64,000 bases of DNA, from the NCBI GenBank assembly GCA_964568075.1, contig CAZMOM010000010.1:1-64000 (forward strand). Direction: 5' to 3'. Under the pieces are notes generated by a model. That model was given only the letters and a program-made list of their open reading frames with translations. It was not told the origin of the DNA and did not search any database. This document shows, in pieces, positions 34,316-42,837 of this stretch (position 1 is its first letter; every line of letters starts with the position of its first letter). The translations under genes were made by a program, and so were the position numbers. The DNA is from MnTg04 sp964568075. GTDB taxonomy: Bacteria > Pseudomonadota > Gammaproteobacteria > Steroidobacterales > MnTg04.

Positions 34316-36565
34316 TTATTCCGTAGTCATCGCCGTAACCTTGCGCCAACCGCGTGGCAGCAAAGCGCCGCGCCGGCCGCGCGAACCTTCGTAACGGTCC
34401 ATTTCATGATAGCCCAGGCTCATGTGCCGCTCGCCGCAATGGATCGTCAGTTTTTGCTCGGGACCGAAAACTGCGATGGCCGCGAGACGTTCTTCGCCGC
34501 TGGCCAGCAATTTTTTCGGGATTCCGATAATCTTGTTGCCTTTGCCACGCGCCATTTCGGGCAATTCCTCGAGTGGAAAACTCAGTACATGCCCGGCACT
34601 CGTTGCGGCGACCACCCACAGTTCATCGGGATCGCCCGCCAGCCGGGCCGGAACGACGACGCCGGCGCCTTTTGGCACGCGCAGCGCCACCTTGCCCGCC
34701 TTGTTCCGGCTTTGCAGATCCTCTATCCGGACAATAAACCCAAAACCCGCGTCGGAGGCCAGCAGCCATTTGTCATCGGCCTCTCCCATCATGACGCCGG
34801 CAAACACGGCTCCGTCGGGCGGCTTGAGTCTGCCCGACAGCGGTTCACCCTGGCTCCTGGCCGACGGCAGCGTGTGAGCCGGGAGGCTGTATGTGCGGCC
34901 GGTGCTATCCAGGAAAATCGCGAGCTGGTTGCTGCGGCCGGTGGCGGCGGCCTGGAAACCGTCACCGGATTTGAAGTTGAGGCCCAGCGGGTCAACTTCA
35001 TGTCCCCTGGCCGTGCGCGCCCAGCCTCGCTGCGACAGGATCACGGTAGCCGGTTCGTTGGGAATCAGTGCCGTTTCATCCATTGCCTGTGCCGCCTGTC
35101 GTTCCTTGATGATCGTGCGCCGGGCGTCACCATGTTTTTTGGCGTCTTCCTTGATTTCATCGATAATCAGTTTTCGCAGCCGCGCCTTGCCGACCAGCGT
35201 TTTTTCCAGCGCCTTGCGCTCTGCCGATAATTCCTCCTGCTCGGCGCGTATTTTTATTTCCTCGAGCTTGGCCAGGTTTCGCAGACGCAGGTTCAAGATT
35301 GCCTCGGCCTGCAAATCCGAAAGCTTGAAGCGCTTGATCAATTTTGGTTTTGGCTCATCCACACTACGGATGATGGCGATGACCTCATCGATGTTCAGGT
35401 ACGCGATCAGCAAGCCTTCGAGCTGGTGCATGCGCTGCTCGACTTTTTCCAGCCGGTTTTTCAGGCGCCTCGTTACCGTCTCCGATCGAAACTTGATCCA
35501 CTCCTTTAGCAATGGCAGAAGACCAAATACACGCGGCTTGCCATCCAGCGCGATTACGTTCAGGTTGGCGCGGACCGTGCGCTCCAGATCGGTCGTGGCA
35601 AACAGGTGAGACATCAGCTCGCCTACGTCGACCCGGTTCGAGCGCGGCGAAACGATCAGGCGAACGGGATTTTCATGATCCGACTCGTCACGCAGATCGT
35701 CGACCAGCGGCAGTTTTTTGGCTCGCATCTGACTGGCGATCTGTTCGAGAATCTTGTTCCCGGACACCTGCCACGGCAACTCATTGATGACGATCTCGCC
35801 GTTTTCTATTTCGTACCGCGCGCGCAGACGCAAGGTTCCGTTGCCGGTCTCGTAAATTCTCTCGATGTCGTCTCGCGGGCTGATAATTTCCCCGCCGGTC
35901 GGAAAATCCGGAGCCTTGATGTGCTTCATCAGCTGCCCCAGCGTCGTTTTCGGATCCTTGAGCAACCGGATACAGGCGCTGGCCACTTCGTTGAGATTGT
36001 GTGGCGGAATGTCGGTGGACATGCCCACGGCAATACCGCTCGTCCCATTGAGCAGGATGTTGGGCAATCTGGCCGGCAGGGTCACCGGTTCATCCAGCGT
36101 CCCATCGAAATTCGGCTGCCAGTCCACCGTGCCCAGCGCCAACTCCCTCAACAGGACACTGGCATAAGGCGTCAGACGGGACTCGGTGTAGCGCATCGCG
36201 GCAAAAGACTTGGGATCATCACTGGAACCCCAATTGCCCTGCCCGTCGATCAGGGGATAACGATAGGCGAAAGACTGCGCCATCAGCACCATCGCCTCAT
36301 AACAGGCGGCATCGCCATGCGGATGAAACTTGCCGATCACATCGCCGACCGCTCGCGCCGATTTCTTGTGCTTGGAACCGGCCGCAAGACCCAGCTCGCT
36401 CATCGCATAAACGATGCGCCGCTGAACCGGTTTCAGCCCATCGCCGACTCCCGGCAGGGCGCGGTCCAGAATGACGTACATCGAATAATCGAGATAAGCC
36501 TTTTCGGTAAAAACCTTTAGCGGCTGTTCCTCGATGCCTTCTAGATTCAATTCCTGGTTTTGCAT
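34316..36565 (-). CDS. parC: DNA topoisomerase IV subunit A
   Basis: 749 residues from ATG 36565; an ATG at 36577 is also in frame. Breaks and rejoins DNA for decatenation. LDYSMYVILDRALPGVGDGL, the active Tyr in AAMRYTES and the beta-pinwheel C-terminal region are all present. In the quinolone-determining region the position of E. coli Ser80 is Ala (HPHGDAACYE), while the Glu84 equivalent is kept. parE lies upstream on the same strand with 175 bases between. Confidence 0.97.
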   Translation of the reverse strand: MQNQELNLEGIEEQPLKVFTEKAYLDYSMYVILDRALPGVGDGLKPVQRRIVYAMSELGLAAGSKHKKSARAVGDVIGKFHPHGDAACYEAMVLMAQSFAYRYPLIDGQGNWGSSDDPKSFAAMRYTESRLTPYASVLLRELALGTVDWQPNFDGTLDEPVTLPARLPNILLNGTSGIAVGMSTDIPPHNLNEVASACIRLLKDPKTTLGQLMKHIKAPDFPTGGEIISPRDDIERIYETGNGTLRLRARYEIENGEIVINELPWQVSGNKILEQIASQMRAKKLPLVDDLRDESDHENPVRLIVSPRSNRVDVGELMSHLFATTDLERTVRANLNVIALDGKPRVFGLLPLLKEWIKFRSETVTRRLKNRLEKVEQRMHQLEGLLIAYLNIDEVIAIIRSVDEPKPKLIKRFKLSDLQAEAILNLRLRNLAKLEEIKIRAEQEELSAERKALEKTLVGKARLRKLIIDEIKEDAKKHGDARRTIIKERQAAQAMDETALIPNEPATVILSQRGWARTARGHEVDPLGLNFKSGDGFQAAATGRSNQLAIFLDSTGRTYSLPAHTLPSARSQGEPLSGRLKPPDGAVFAGVMMGEADDKWLLASDAGFGFIVRIEDLQSRNKAGKVALRVPKGAGVVVPARLAGDPDELWVVAATSAGHVLSFPLEELPEMARGKGNKIIGIPKKLLASGEERLAAIAVFGPEQKLTIHCGERHMSLGYHEMDRYEGSRGRRGALLPRGWRKVTAMTTE

Positions 36566-36740
36566 AGTGGGTACCATTTCAACTGATTTATGGAAGCTCT
36601 GCTCTATTCATCAACTCGTATCTTCCGCCCAAAATATCCCGCTTCCGCGTTGCAAATCTTTGCAATAGCCAGCTATTACGTGCGCTTCGCGCCTTGAATC
36701 TGAACATTTTGGATCACAATCTACTTCGCCCATGAATAAA

Positions 36741-38627
36741 TCAGATTCGGGCGAGATCGCCCTTCTTCTGCAGCCATTCCTTGCGATCCTGGGCACGCTT
36801 TTTCGATAACAGCATGTCCATCAGTTTTTCGGTCTGATCGCGCGCGCTGACGGTCAGCCTGACCATGCGACGCGTATCCGGCGACATCGTGGTGACCCGC
36901 AATTGCGCGGGACTCATCTCACCCAGTCCCTTGAACCGGGTCACCATCAGTTTTCCCTTGATCTTCTCGGCCGCGATCTGATCGAGACGTCCGTCTCTCT
37001 CTGCCTCGTCGAGCGCATAATAAACCTGCTTGCCGGCGTCGATCCGGTACAGGGGCGGCATCGCAATATAGACATGTCCCTGCCGGACAAGTTGCGGGAA
37101 ATGTCTGACGAACAAAGCACACAGCAAGGTCGCGATGTGCTGACCATCGGAGTCGGCGTCCGCGAGGATGCAAATCTTGTGGTAGCGCAAGCCTTCGAGA
37201 TCGTCGCTGCCGGGATCTATGCCAAGCGCGACGCTGATATCGTGTACTTCCTGCGACGCCAGAACCTCCGCCGAATCCACCTCCCAGGTATTCAGAATCT
37301 TGCCGCGCAGAGGCATGATCGCCTGGATCACCCGGTCTCTGGCCTGCTTGGCCGACCCACCCGCGGAGTCGCCCTCGACCAGAAACAGTTCGGTCAGTTC
37401 AGGTTCCTGGCAGGTGCAGTCCGCCAGCTTGCCCGGCAATGCCGGGCCACTGGTGATTTTTTTGCGTACGACTTTCCGGCTCGCCTTGAGGCGCTGCTGC
37501 GCGCTGCTGATTGCGATTTGGGCGATGCCGTCGCCCGTGTCCGGATGCTGGTTCAACCACTGCGCGAATGCGTCCTTAACGACGCCGGAAATGAATGCCG
37601 CACATTCGCGCGATGAAAGCCGCTCCTTGGTCTGGCCGGAGAATTGCGGGTCTTCCAGCTTCGCCGACAGAACATAACTGACTTTTTCCCAGACATCGTC
37701 GGGCGCGAGCCGTAAACCCCTGGGCAGTAAATTTCTGCTTTCACAGAATTCTCTTAGCGCGTCGGTCAGGCCGCTGCGTAACCCATTGACGTGGGTTCCG
37801 CCCTGCGGCGTCGGCACCAGGTTGACGTAACTTTCCGTGATCGCCTGGTCACCGTCGCGCAGCCAGACCAGCGCCCAGTCCACCGCTTCCTTGTTTCCGG
37901 TCAGGCTGCCGTCGAACGGATCTTCCGGCAACCAGTCACCGGCGCCGATCTCTTCAAGCAAATACTCGTTCAGGCCGCCGCTGTATTCCCAGCTGTCCTT
38001 CTTCCCGTTCTTTTCATTCTTCAAGCTGACTTTGAGCCCGGGGCAAAGTACCGCTTTCGCACGCAGGACATGTTTCAGTCTGGGAATCGAAAACTTTGCG
38101 CTATCGAAATAACTGGCGTCGGGCCAGAAGCGGATCGTCGTACCGGTATTCTTTTTGCCGACCTCACCGACGACTTCCAACTTCGAGGTGCGGCGTCCGC
38201 CGCTGAAACTCTGGTTGTATTCCTTGCCGCCACGCCTTACCCAGACCTCGAGGTTTTTCGACAGCGCATTGACCACCGATACCCCGACGCCGTGCAGGCC
38301 ACCCGAGTACTGATAGTGCTCGTCGTCAAATTTTGCGCCCGCATGCAGGCGAGTCAGGATCAGTTCGACGCCTGGAATTTTTTCTTTGGGATGAATATCG
38401 ACCGGCATTCCGCGGCCGTCGTCTTCGACTTCCAGCGATCCGTCCTTGTGCAGGATGACCTTGATGTTCTTGCAGTAGCCGGCCAGCGCTTCGTCGACGC
38501 TGTTATCGACGACTTCGTGGGCCAGGTAGTTCGGCCGGCTGGTATCCGTGAACATCCCCGGCCGTTTGCGAACGGGGTCGAGTCCGCTGAGAACTTCAAT
38601 GTCAGAAGCGGTGTATTGGCGGCTCAT
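36741..38627 (-). CDS. parE: DNA topoisomerase IV subunit B
   Basis: 628 residues from ATG 38627, with AAGGGA upstream (a TTG two codons earlier is less likely). GHKL ATPase domain with EVVDNSVDEALAG, DDGRGMP and SGGLHGVGVSVVNAL. Toprim domain with EGDSAGG and ADADSDGQHIATLL. It forms the ParC2E2 enzyme with the product of the downstream gene. Confidence 0.97.
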   Translation of the reverse strand: MSRQYTASDIEVLSGLDPVRKRPGMFTDTSRPNYLAHEVVDNSVDEALAGYCKNIKVILHKDGSLEVEDDGRGMPVDIHPKEKIPGVELILTRLHAGAKFDDEHYQYSGGLHGVGVSVVNALSKNLEVWVRRGGKEYNQSFSGGRRTSKLEVVGEVGKKNTGTTIRFWPDASYFDSAKFSIPRLKHVLRAKAVLCPGLKVSLKNEKNGKKDSWEYSGGLNEYLLEEIGAGDWLPEDPFDGSLTGNKEAVDWALVWLRDGDQAITESYVNLVPTPQGGTHVNGLRSGLTDALREFCESRNLLPRGLRLAPDDVWEKVSYVLSAKLEDPQFSGQTKERLSSRECAAFISGVVKDAFAQWLNQHPDTGDGIAQIAISSAQQRLKASRKVVRKKITSGPALPGKLADCTCQEPELTELFLVEGDSAGGSAKQARDRVIQAIMPLRGKILNTWEVDSAEVLASQEVHDISVALGIDPGSDDLEGLRYHKICILADADSDGQHIATLLCALFVRHFPQLVRQGHVYIAMPPLYRIDAGKQVYYALDEAERDGRLDQIAAEKIKGKLMVTRFKGLGEMSPAQLRVTTMSPDTRRMVRLTVSARDQTEKLMDMLLSKKRAQDRKEWLQKKGDLARI

Positions 38628-38695
38628 CCGCAATCCCTTTTTCGCGTCTTCGCGATTCTAACCCGATCCGCTAGTGACAGATATGGATTTTTTGT

Positions 38696-39307
38696 TCAGG
38701 CCAGGTCGTTCAGAAGCGATTCGCTGAGTCCGGCCTCCAGCGGAGTGACGTCAAACCGGTAATGGGGATGATCGACGCCTGCCGATAAAGTCTTGCCGGA
38801 CTTTAGATCCGAAATCATAGCGGGACTCAGCTCGAAGCGGAGAAAATGTACCGCCGAAGTTTTTTCCTCAGTGCTACGTTGCAAGTCCTCGTCGGCGATC
38901 GCAAAAACCGGATCGTGGCCATCGACCTGCATCCACACGCGATCTTCGATACCGACCAGTTTTTGCAGTTCCTGACGACGTTGCTCGACATCAGGAAATT
39001 CGATCAGCATCGTCGCCTTAAAGTTGCTGCCATCGGGTATCAAAGGGTTATAGACGCCGAGCTCGTCCTCGATGCCTGCGGTTTCGAAAATCCGTTCGAT
39101 GCGCAGCATTTCCTGGATCTGGTATTGCATGGTGATGCGGTCTTCAAACGACAGGATCAGGTTGTCTCCCAGCGCCAGCCGCCTGGCGTTTCTGTGCGCC
39201 ACGGCCTGGCGTCGCAGATCGACCCGCGCCGCCGCATATTGCTCCAGTGAAAACAGGTCGGCGGCTTTAAGCCTGGCGTTGCCGACAAAAAATTCTGGCA
39301 TGGTCAT
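38696..39307 (-). CDS. DUF3501 family protein
   Basis: 203 residues, soluble, no signal peptide. It matches the DUF3501 family, which is found beside rubrerythrin and Fe-S oxidoreductase genes in many proteobacteria; the function is unknown. Conserved-looking blocks are RVDLRRQAVAHRNARRLALG, SFEDRITMQYQIQEMLRIER and the C-terminal GVDHPHYRFDV. Last gene of the minus-strand run rubrerythrin, Fe-S protein, ferritin-like protein, DUF3501, with only 15 bases before it, so a role in peroxide or iron handling is inferred from context. Confidence 0.8.
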   Translation of the reverse strand: MTMPEFFVGNARLKAADLFSLEQYAAARVDLRRQAVAHRNARRLALGDNLILSFEDRITMQYQIQEMLRIERIFETAGIEDELGVYNPLIPDGSNFKATMLIEFPDVEQRRQELQKLVGIEDRVWMQVDGHDPVFAIADEDLQRSTEEKTSAVHFLRFELSPAMISDLKSGKTLSAGVDHPHYRFDVTPLEAGLSESLLNDLA

Positions 39308-39322
39308 GCTGGCAGATCTCCT

Positions 39323-39610
39323 TCAGTCGTGAGACAGCGGTTGGTCCGTAAAAAGATAATCCCTGAGTTCCTTGTCGAACGCCGGGCTGTGCCGCCGGAT
39401 CCATTCCAGCACCATCGAGGCATGTTCCATTTCCTCGTCTCGGTTATGAGCGAGAATACCTTTGAGTTCCTTGTCTTTGCAGGCTTCCACGCGCTGGTTA
39501 TACCAGTCGATCGCCTCGAGTTCTTCCATCAGCGATACGATGGCACGATGAAAATCGCGGCATTCGTCGGACAACTCGCCGACCGGTTCGTGATAACCCT
39601 CGTTTGACAT
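39323..39610 (-). CDS. encapsulin-cargo-type ferritin (EncFtn-like), no shell gene beside it
   Basis: 95 residues from ATG 39610, preceded by GGGAG. Two antiparallel helices with MEELEAIDWYNQRVEA and HNRDEEMEHASMVLEWIRR, closely resembling the encapsulated ferritin of Rhodospirillum rubrum. Its ferroxidase residues there are Glu32, Glu62 and His65, equivalent to Glu30, Glu60 and His63 here. EncFtn forms a decamer that oxidises iron at subunit interfaces and is normally packed in an encapsulin shell by a C-terminal tag. This copy ends shortly after the second helix (FTDQPLSHD), shows no tag, and the window has no encapsulin gene. It lies between the Fe-S oxidoreductase and DUF3501 genes. Confidence 0.85.
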   Translation of the reverse strand: MSNEGYHEPVGELSDECRDFHRAIVSLMEELEAIDWYNQRVEACKDKELKGILAHNRDEEMEHASMVLEWIRRHSPAFDKELRDYLFTDQPLSHD

Positions 39611-39635
39611 TTTTTTCTCCCGGTATCCTTTAGCT

Positions 39636-40985
39636 TCATATACCGTATGCGCGGCGTACCAGTTCGAGCGGATGGGCGGCGGTCTGTTTTTTCTCCATGC
39701 CCTCCCCGATCTGCGTTCCTGCCATCGGGCAATCGCTGGCGTAATAATCGGCATCCGCTGCATCCACTTTACGCGACACCGGCTTGCCGATCTTCATCGA
39801 AATATCATGAAATTCTTTCTTTACGGCGTAAGTCCCGTTGTGACCGGAACATCTTTCGATCACGTCGACATCGGTATCCGGCACCAGACGCAGAAACTCC
39901 GCAGTCTTCAAACCGATGTTTTGTACGCGGAGGTGACAGGCGGCATGATAGACCACTTTTCCCAGCGGATTTTGAAAACGGGTGTCGAGCAAACCGTCCT
40001 TGTGTCTGAGCATCAGGTATTCGAAGGGATCGAAGATCGCGTCACGAACCTTGGCTACCTGCTCGTCGTCGGGGAACATCAGCGGCAGTTCCTGCTTGAA
40101 CATCAATACACAAGACGGCACCGGCGCGACGATATCCCAGCCCTCATCCACAAGTCTCGCGAGCTCCGGGATGTTGACCGAGCGGGCTTTGTCCACTGCT
40201 TCCAGGTCGCCGAGTTCCAGCTTCGGCATCCCGCAGCATTTTTCCTTGCCCGCCAGCCTGACGGGAATTCCGTTGTGCCGGTATATTTCCACAAGATCGA
40301 CGCCAAGCTGAGGTTCGTTATGCTCGCCATAACAAGTGGCGAACAGCACGACCTTGCCGCGCGTTGTCGCACCCGGCTTCGCCTCCTCCGGTCCGCTGTC
40401 CGCAACGTGTTTCCCGAGACGCCGCCGCAGGCTTTTCGGATCGTATGGCGGTAACGCTGCGTCGCGATCCACGCCCAGCGTCTTTTCCATCAGCGCGCGC
40501 ATCCCTTTGCTGCGATTCGCCGCGTTTACGGTCTGCGCCACCACCGGGATTCCCGCGAAGCTGCCGACAAGATCCGTATTACTGAGCATCCGGTCACGCC
40601 GCGATGCCCCTTCCTGGCTGAATCGTTGCGCCTTGGCCCTGAGCATCAGGTGGGGAAAATCCACGTTCCATTCGTGTGGCGGCACGTAAGGACATTTACT
40701 CATGTAACACATGTCGCAGAGGTAACAGTGATCCACGACCTGCCAATAGGCCTCGTGCGAGACTCCATCGACTTCCATCGTTGCCGACTCATCGATCAGA
40801 TCGAACAACGTGGGAAAAGCGTTACACAGGCTGAAGCATCGTCTGCAGCCATGGCAGATATCGAAAACTCTCTCCAGCTCGCTGAACAGCGATTCCTCGT
40901 TATAGAAATCCGGATTTTGCCAGTCCAGCGGGTGGCGCGTCGGCGCCTCCAGGCTGCCCTCTCGCTTTTTGTATTGCTCGCTCAT
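39636..40985 (-). CDS. GlpC/HdrD-like Fe-S oxidoreductase
   Basis: 449 residues. Two N-terminal 4Fe-4S motifs (CHGCRRCFSLC and CYLCDMCYMSKCP) and two cysteine-rich CCG domains (KEKCCGMPKLELG and CHLRVQNIG with following RCSGHNGTYAV). Such proteins pass electrons to or from quinones, flavins or rubrerythrins; the partner is not shown by the sequence. Soluble or peripheral. It lies 24 bases after the rubrerythrin gene, and a role as the reductase for the rubrerythrin is a reasonable inference. Confidence 0.9.
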   Translation of the reverse strand: MSEQYKKREGSLEAPTRHPLDWQNPDFYNEESLFSELERVFDICHGCRRCFSLCNAFPTLFDLIDESATMEVDGVSHEAYWQVVDHCYLCDMCYMSKCPYVPPHEWNVDFPHLMLRAKAQRFSQEGASRRDRMLSNTDLVGSFAGIPVVAQTVNAANRSKGMRALMEKTLGVDRDAALPPYDPKSLRRRLGKHVADSGPEEAKPGATTRGKVVLFATCYGEHNEPQLGVDLVEIYRHNGIPVRLAGKEKCCGMPKLELGDLEAVDKARSVNIPELARLVDEGWDIVAPVPSCVLMFKQELPLMFPDDEQVAKVRDAIFDPFEYLMLRHKDGLLDTRFQNPLGKVVYHAACHLRVQNIGLKTAEFLRLVPDTDVDVIERCSGHNGTYAVKKEFHDISMKIGKPVSRKVDAADADYYASDCPMAGTQIGEGMEKKQTAAHPLELVRRAYGI

Positions 40986-41009
40986 TAACCCTCGGCTGCC
41001 AGCCAGGAC

Positions 41010-41429
41010 TTACCCGTCCAGATTATCGAGCGCCTTCTGGAAACGATTCGCGTGAGACCGCTCTGCACGCGCGAGCGTCTCGAACCAATCGGCGATCTCG
41101 TCGAAGCCCTCGTCGCGGGCAGCCTTGGCCATACCCGGATACATATCGGTGTATTCGTGCGTTTCCCCGGCGATCGCCGCCTGCAGGTTGTCCGCGGTGC
41201 CGCCGATCGGCAGACCGGTGGCGGGATCACCGGTCGCTTCCAGGTATTCGAGATGGCCGTGCGCATGCCCGGTCTCGCCCTCCGCGGTTGACCGGAACAC
41301 GGCCGAAACATCGTTATAGCCTTCGATGTCGGCTTTGCTGGCGAAATACAGATAACGGCGGTTGGCCTGTGATTCGCCGGAAAATGCGTCTTTGAGGTTC
41401 TGTTCTGTCTTGCTGCCTTTAAGGTCCAC
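41010..41429 (-). CDS. rubrerythrin (ferritin-like domain only)
   Basis: 139 residues. The diiron four-helix bundle shows FSGESQANRRY, EGETGHAHGHLEYL, AGETHEYTDMYPGMA and RAERSHANRFQKAL, which supply the iron ligands. The C-terminal rubredoxin domain of classic rubrerythrin is missing (no CxxC pair), so electrons must come from elsewhere, probably the neighbouring Fe-S protein. First gene of the cluster; its function is probably peroxide reduction. Confidence 0.92.
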   Translation of the reverse strand: MDLKGSKTEQNLKDAFSGESQANRRYLYFASKADIEGYNDVSAVFRSTAEGETGHAHGHLEYLEATGDPATGLPIGGTADNLQAAIAGETHEYTDMYPGMAKAARDEGFDEIADWFETLARAERSHANRFQKALDNLDG

Positions 41430-41585
41430 GATGATCTCCTGATACTAGGTTAATAAGGTCAGACCGCAATTTAGAATGAGTCTAGATTGAGAATATAGCC
41501 GCTGGCTTGCTTCCTGTCAAACACCTGCATTGACCGTCAGACGGGGCCTGTGTAGGGTAGGCTCGCGCGCCGAAGGAGACAAGCC

Positions 41586-41828
41586 TTGCCGAAAAAAACC
41601 ACCCCGCCCGACTTCGAAAAAGCCCTGTCGGAGCTCGAATCATTGGTCGAAAGTCTCGAAAAAGGGGACTTGCCTCTGGAGGAGACGCTGAAGCTATTTG
41701 AACGGGGAATCGAGTTGACCCGAAACTGTCAGAAGGCGCTGAAATCAGCGGAACAACGGGTTGAAATTCTTCTGGGAGACGGCGAGGAAAGCAAAACCGG
41801 GCCGTTTTCAGGCGCCGACGACGCATAG
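41586..41828 (+). CDS. xseB: exodeoxyribonuclease VII small subunit
   Basis: 80 residues from a TTG start at 41586, with GGAGA about ten bases upstream. The typical motif FEKALSELESLVESLEKGDLPLEETLKLFERG covers the first half. The small subunit binds the XseA nuclease (not in the window). First of the xseB-ispA-dxs operon, with six bases between it and ispA. Confidence 0.95.
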   Translation: MPKKTTPPDFEKALSELESLVESLEKGDLPLEETLKLFERGIELTRNCQKALKSAEQRVEILLGDGEESKTGPFSGADDA

Positions 41829-41834
41829 AACCCG

Positions 41835-42728
41835 ATGATCACAGAATCTTTGATTAGCCGTATCGAGGGCTACCGCGCGCGTGTGGAAAACGCGCTGGAC
41901 CGATTCCTGCCATCGGCAGACCAGCCGTCCACGCGGCTGGAAGAGGCCATGCGTTACGCTGTACTCGGCGGTGGCAAGCGGGTCAGACCGTTGCTGGTTT
42001 ATCTGACCGGTGAATCGCTGGCTGTGAAGCCGGAGATTCTCGACGGCCCGGCGTGTGCCGTCGAAATGATTCACGCGTATTCGCTGGTACACGACGATTT
42101 GCCGGCAATGGATAATGATGATCTGCGCCGCGGCAAACCGACCCTGCACCGCGCATTTAACGAAGCGACGGCGACGCTGGCAGGTGACGCCCTGCAGGCG
42201 ATGGCTTTCAGGATTCTGACCGAATCGGGCCCGGTCGACCCAGCGAGCCGTCTGGCCGTGATTCGGTGTCTGGCTGATGCGGCGGGTACCGCCGGCATGG
42301 CCGGTGGGCAGCTCGTCGATATCGAAGCGACCGGCCAGGTGCTCAGTCTCGAAGAGCTGGAGCGGATGCATCGGCTAAAGACCGGGCGGCTCATACAGGC
42401 CTGCGTGAAAATGGCCGCGCTGTGTCTGCCCGGCCTGCCCGCAGACCAATTTTCGGCGCTGGAGCAATATGCGCTGGAAATCGGTCTCGCGTTCCAGATT
42501 CAGGACGACATACTGGATGTCGTTGGCAACAGCGAAGCGATGGGGAAAAAAACGGGTGCAGATTGCGCGCTGGAAAAAGCCACGTATCCCGGTCTGGCCG
42601 GTCTCGACAAGGCGAGAAAACGAGCCCGTGATCTTGCCGACAACGCCTGCGACGCGCTCAAACCCATGGGAGAAAGGGCTCGACCACTGCACGAGCTGGC
42701 GGAATATATCGTTAGCCGGGAACGCTGA
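41835..42728 (+). CDS. ispA: (2E,6E)-farnesyl diphosphate synthase
   Basis: 297 residues. Joins DMAPP and IPP to give farnesyl diphosphate. The first Asp-rich motif is DDLPAMDNDD, the second DDILDV. The GGKRVRPLL opening matches IspA. Six bases after xseB. Confidence 0.97.
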   Translation: MITESLISRIEGYRARVENALDRFLPSADQPSTRLEEAMRYAVLGGGKRVRPLLVYLTGESLAVKPEILDGPACAVEMIHAYSLVHDDLPAMDNDDLRRGKPTLHRAFNEATATLAGDALQAMAFRILTESGPVDPASRLAVIRCLADAAGTAGMAGGQLVDIEATGQVLSLEELERMHRLKTGRLIQACVKMAALCLPGLPADQFSALEQYALEIGLAFQIQDDILDVVGNSEAMGKKTGADCALEKATYPGLAGLDKARKRARDLADNACDALKPMGERARPLHELAEYIVSRER

Positions 42729-42837
42729 TCGGGCCGCCAGCAAGAATTAAGATTGTACCCGGGGGGATAACTGCCGGATAATCAGCCATGCCGGGTTCAA
42801 GATATCCTGCACAGCGACAGACAGCAGCAATTAAATA

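Noticed and set aside
42729..42837. Thiamine riboswitch ahead of dxs
   Set aside because: I could not find the conserved CUGAGA and ACYYGA parts in the 109-base gap.
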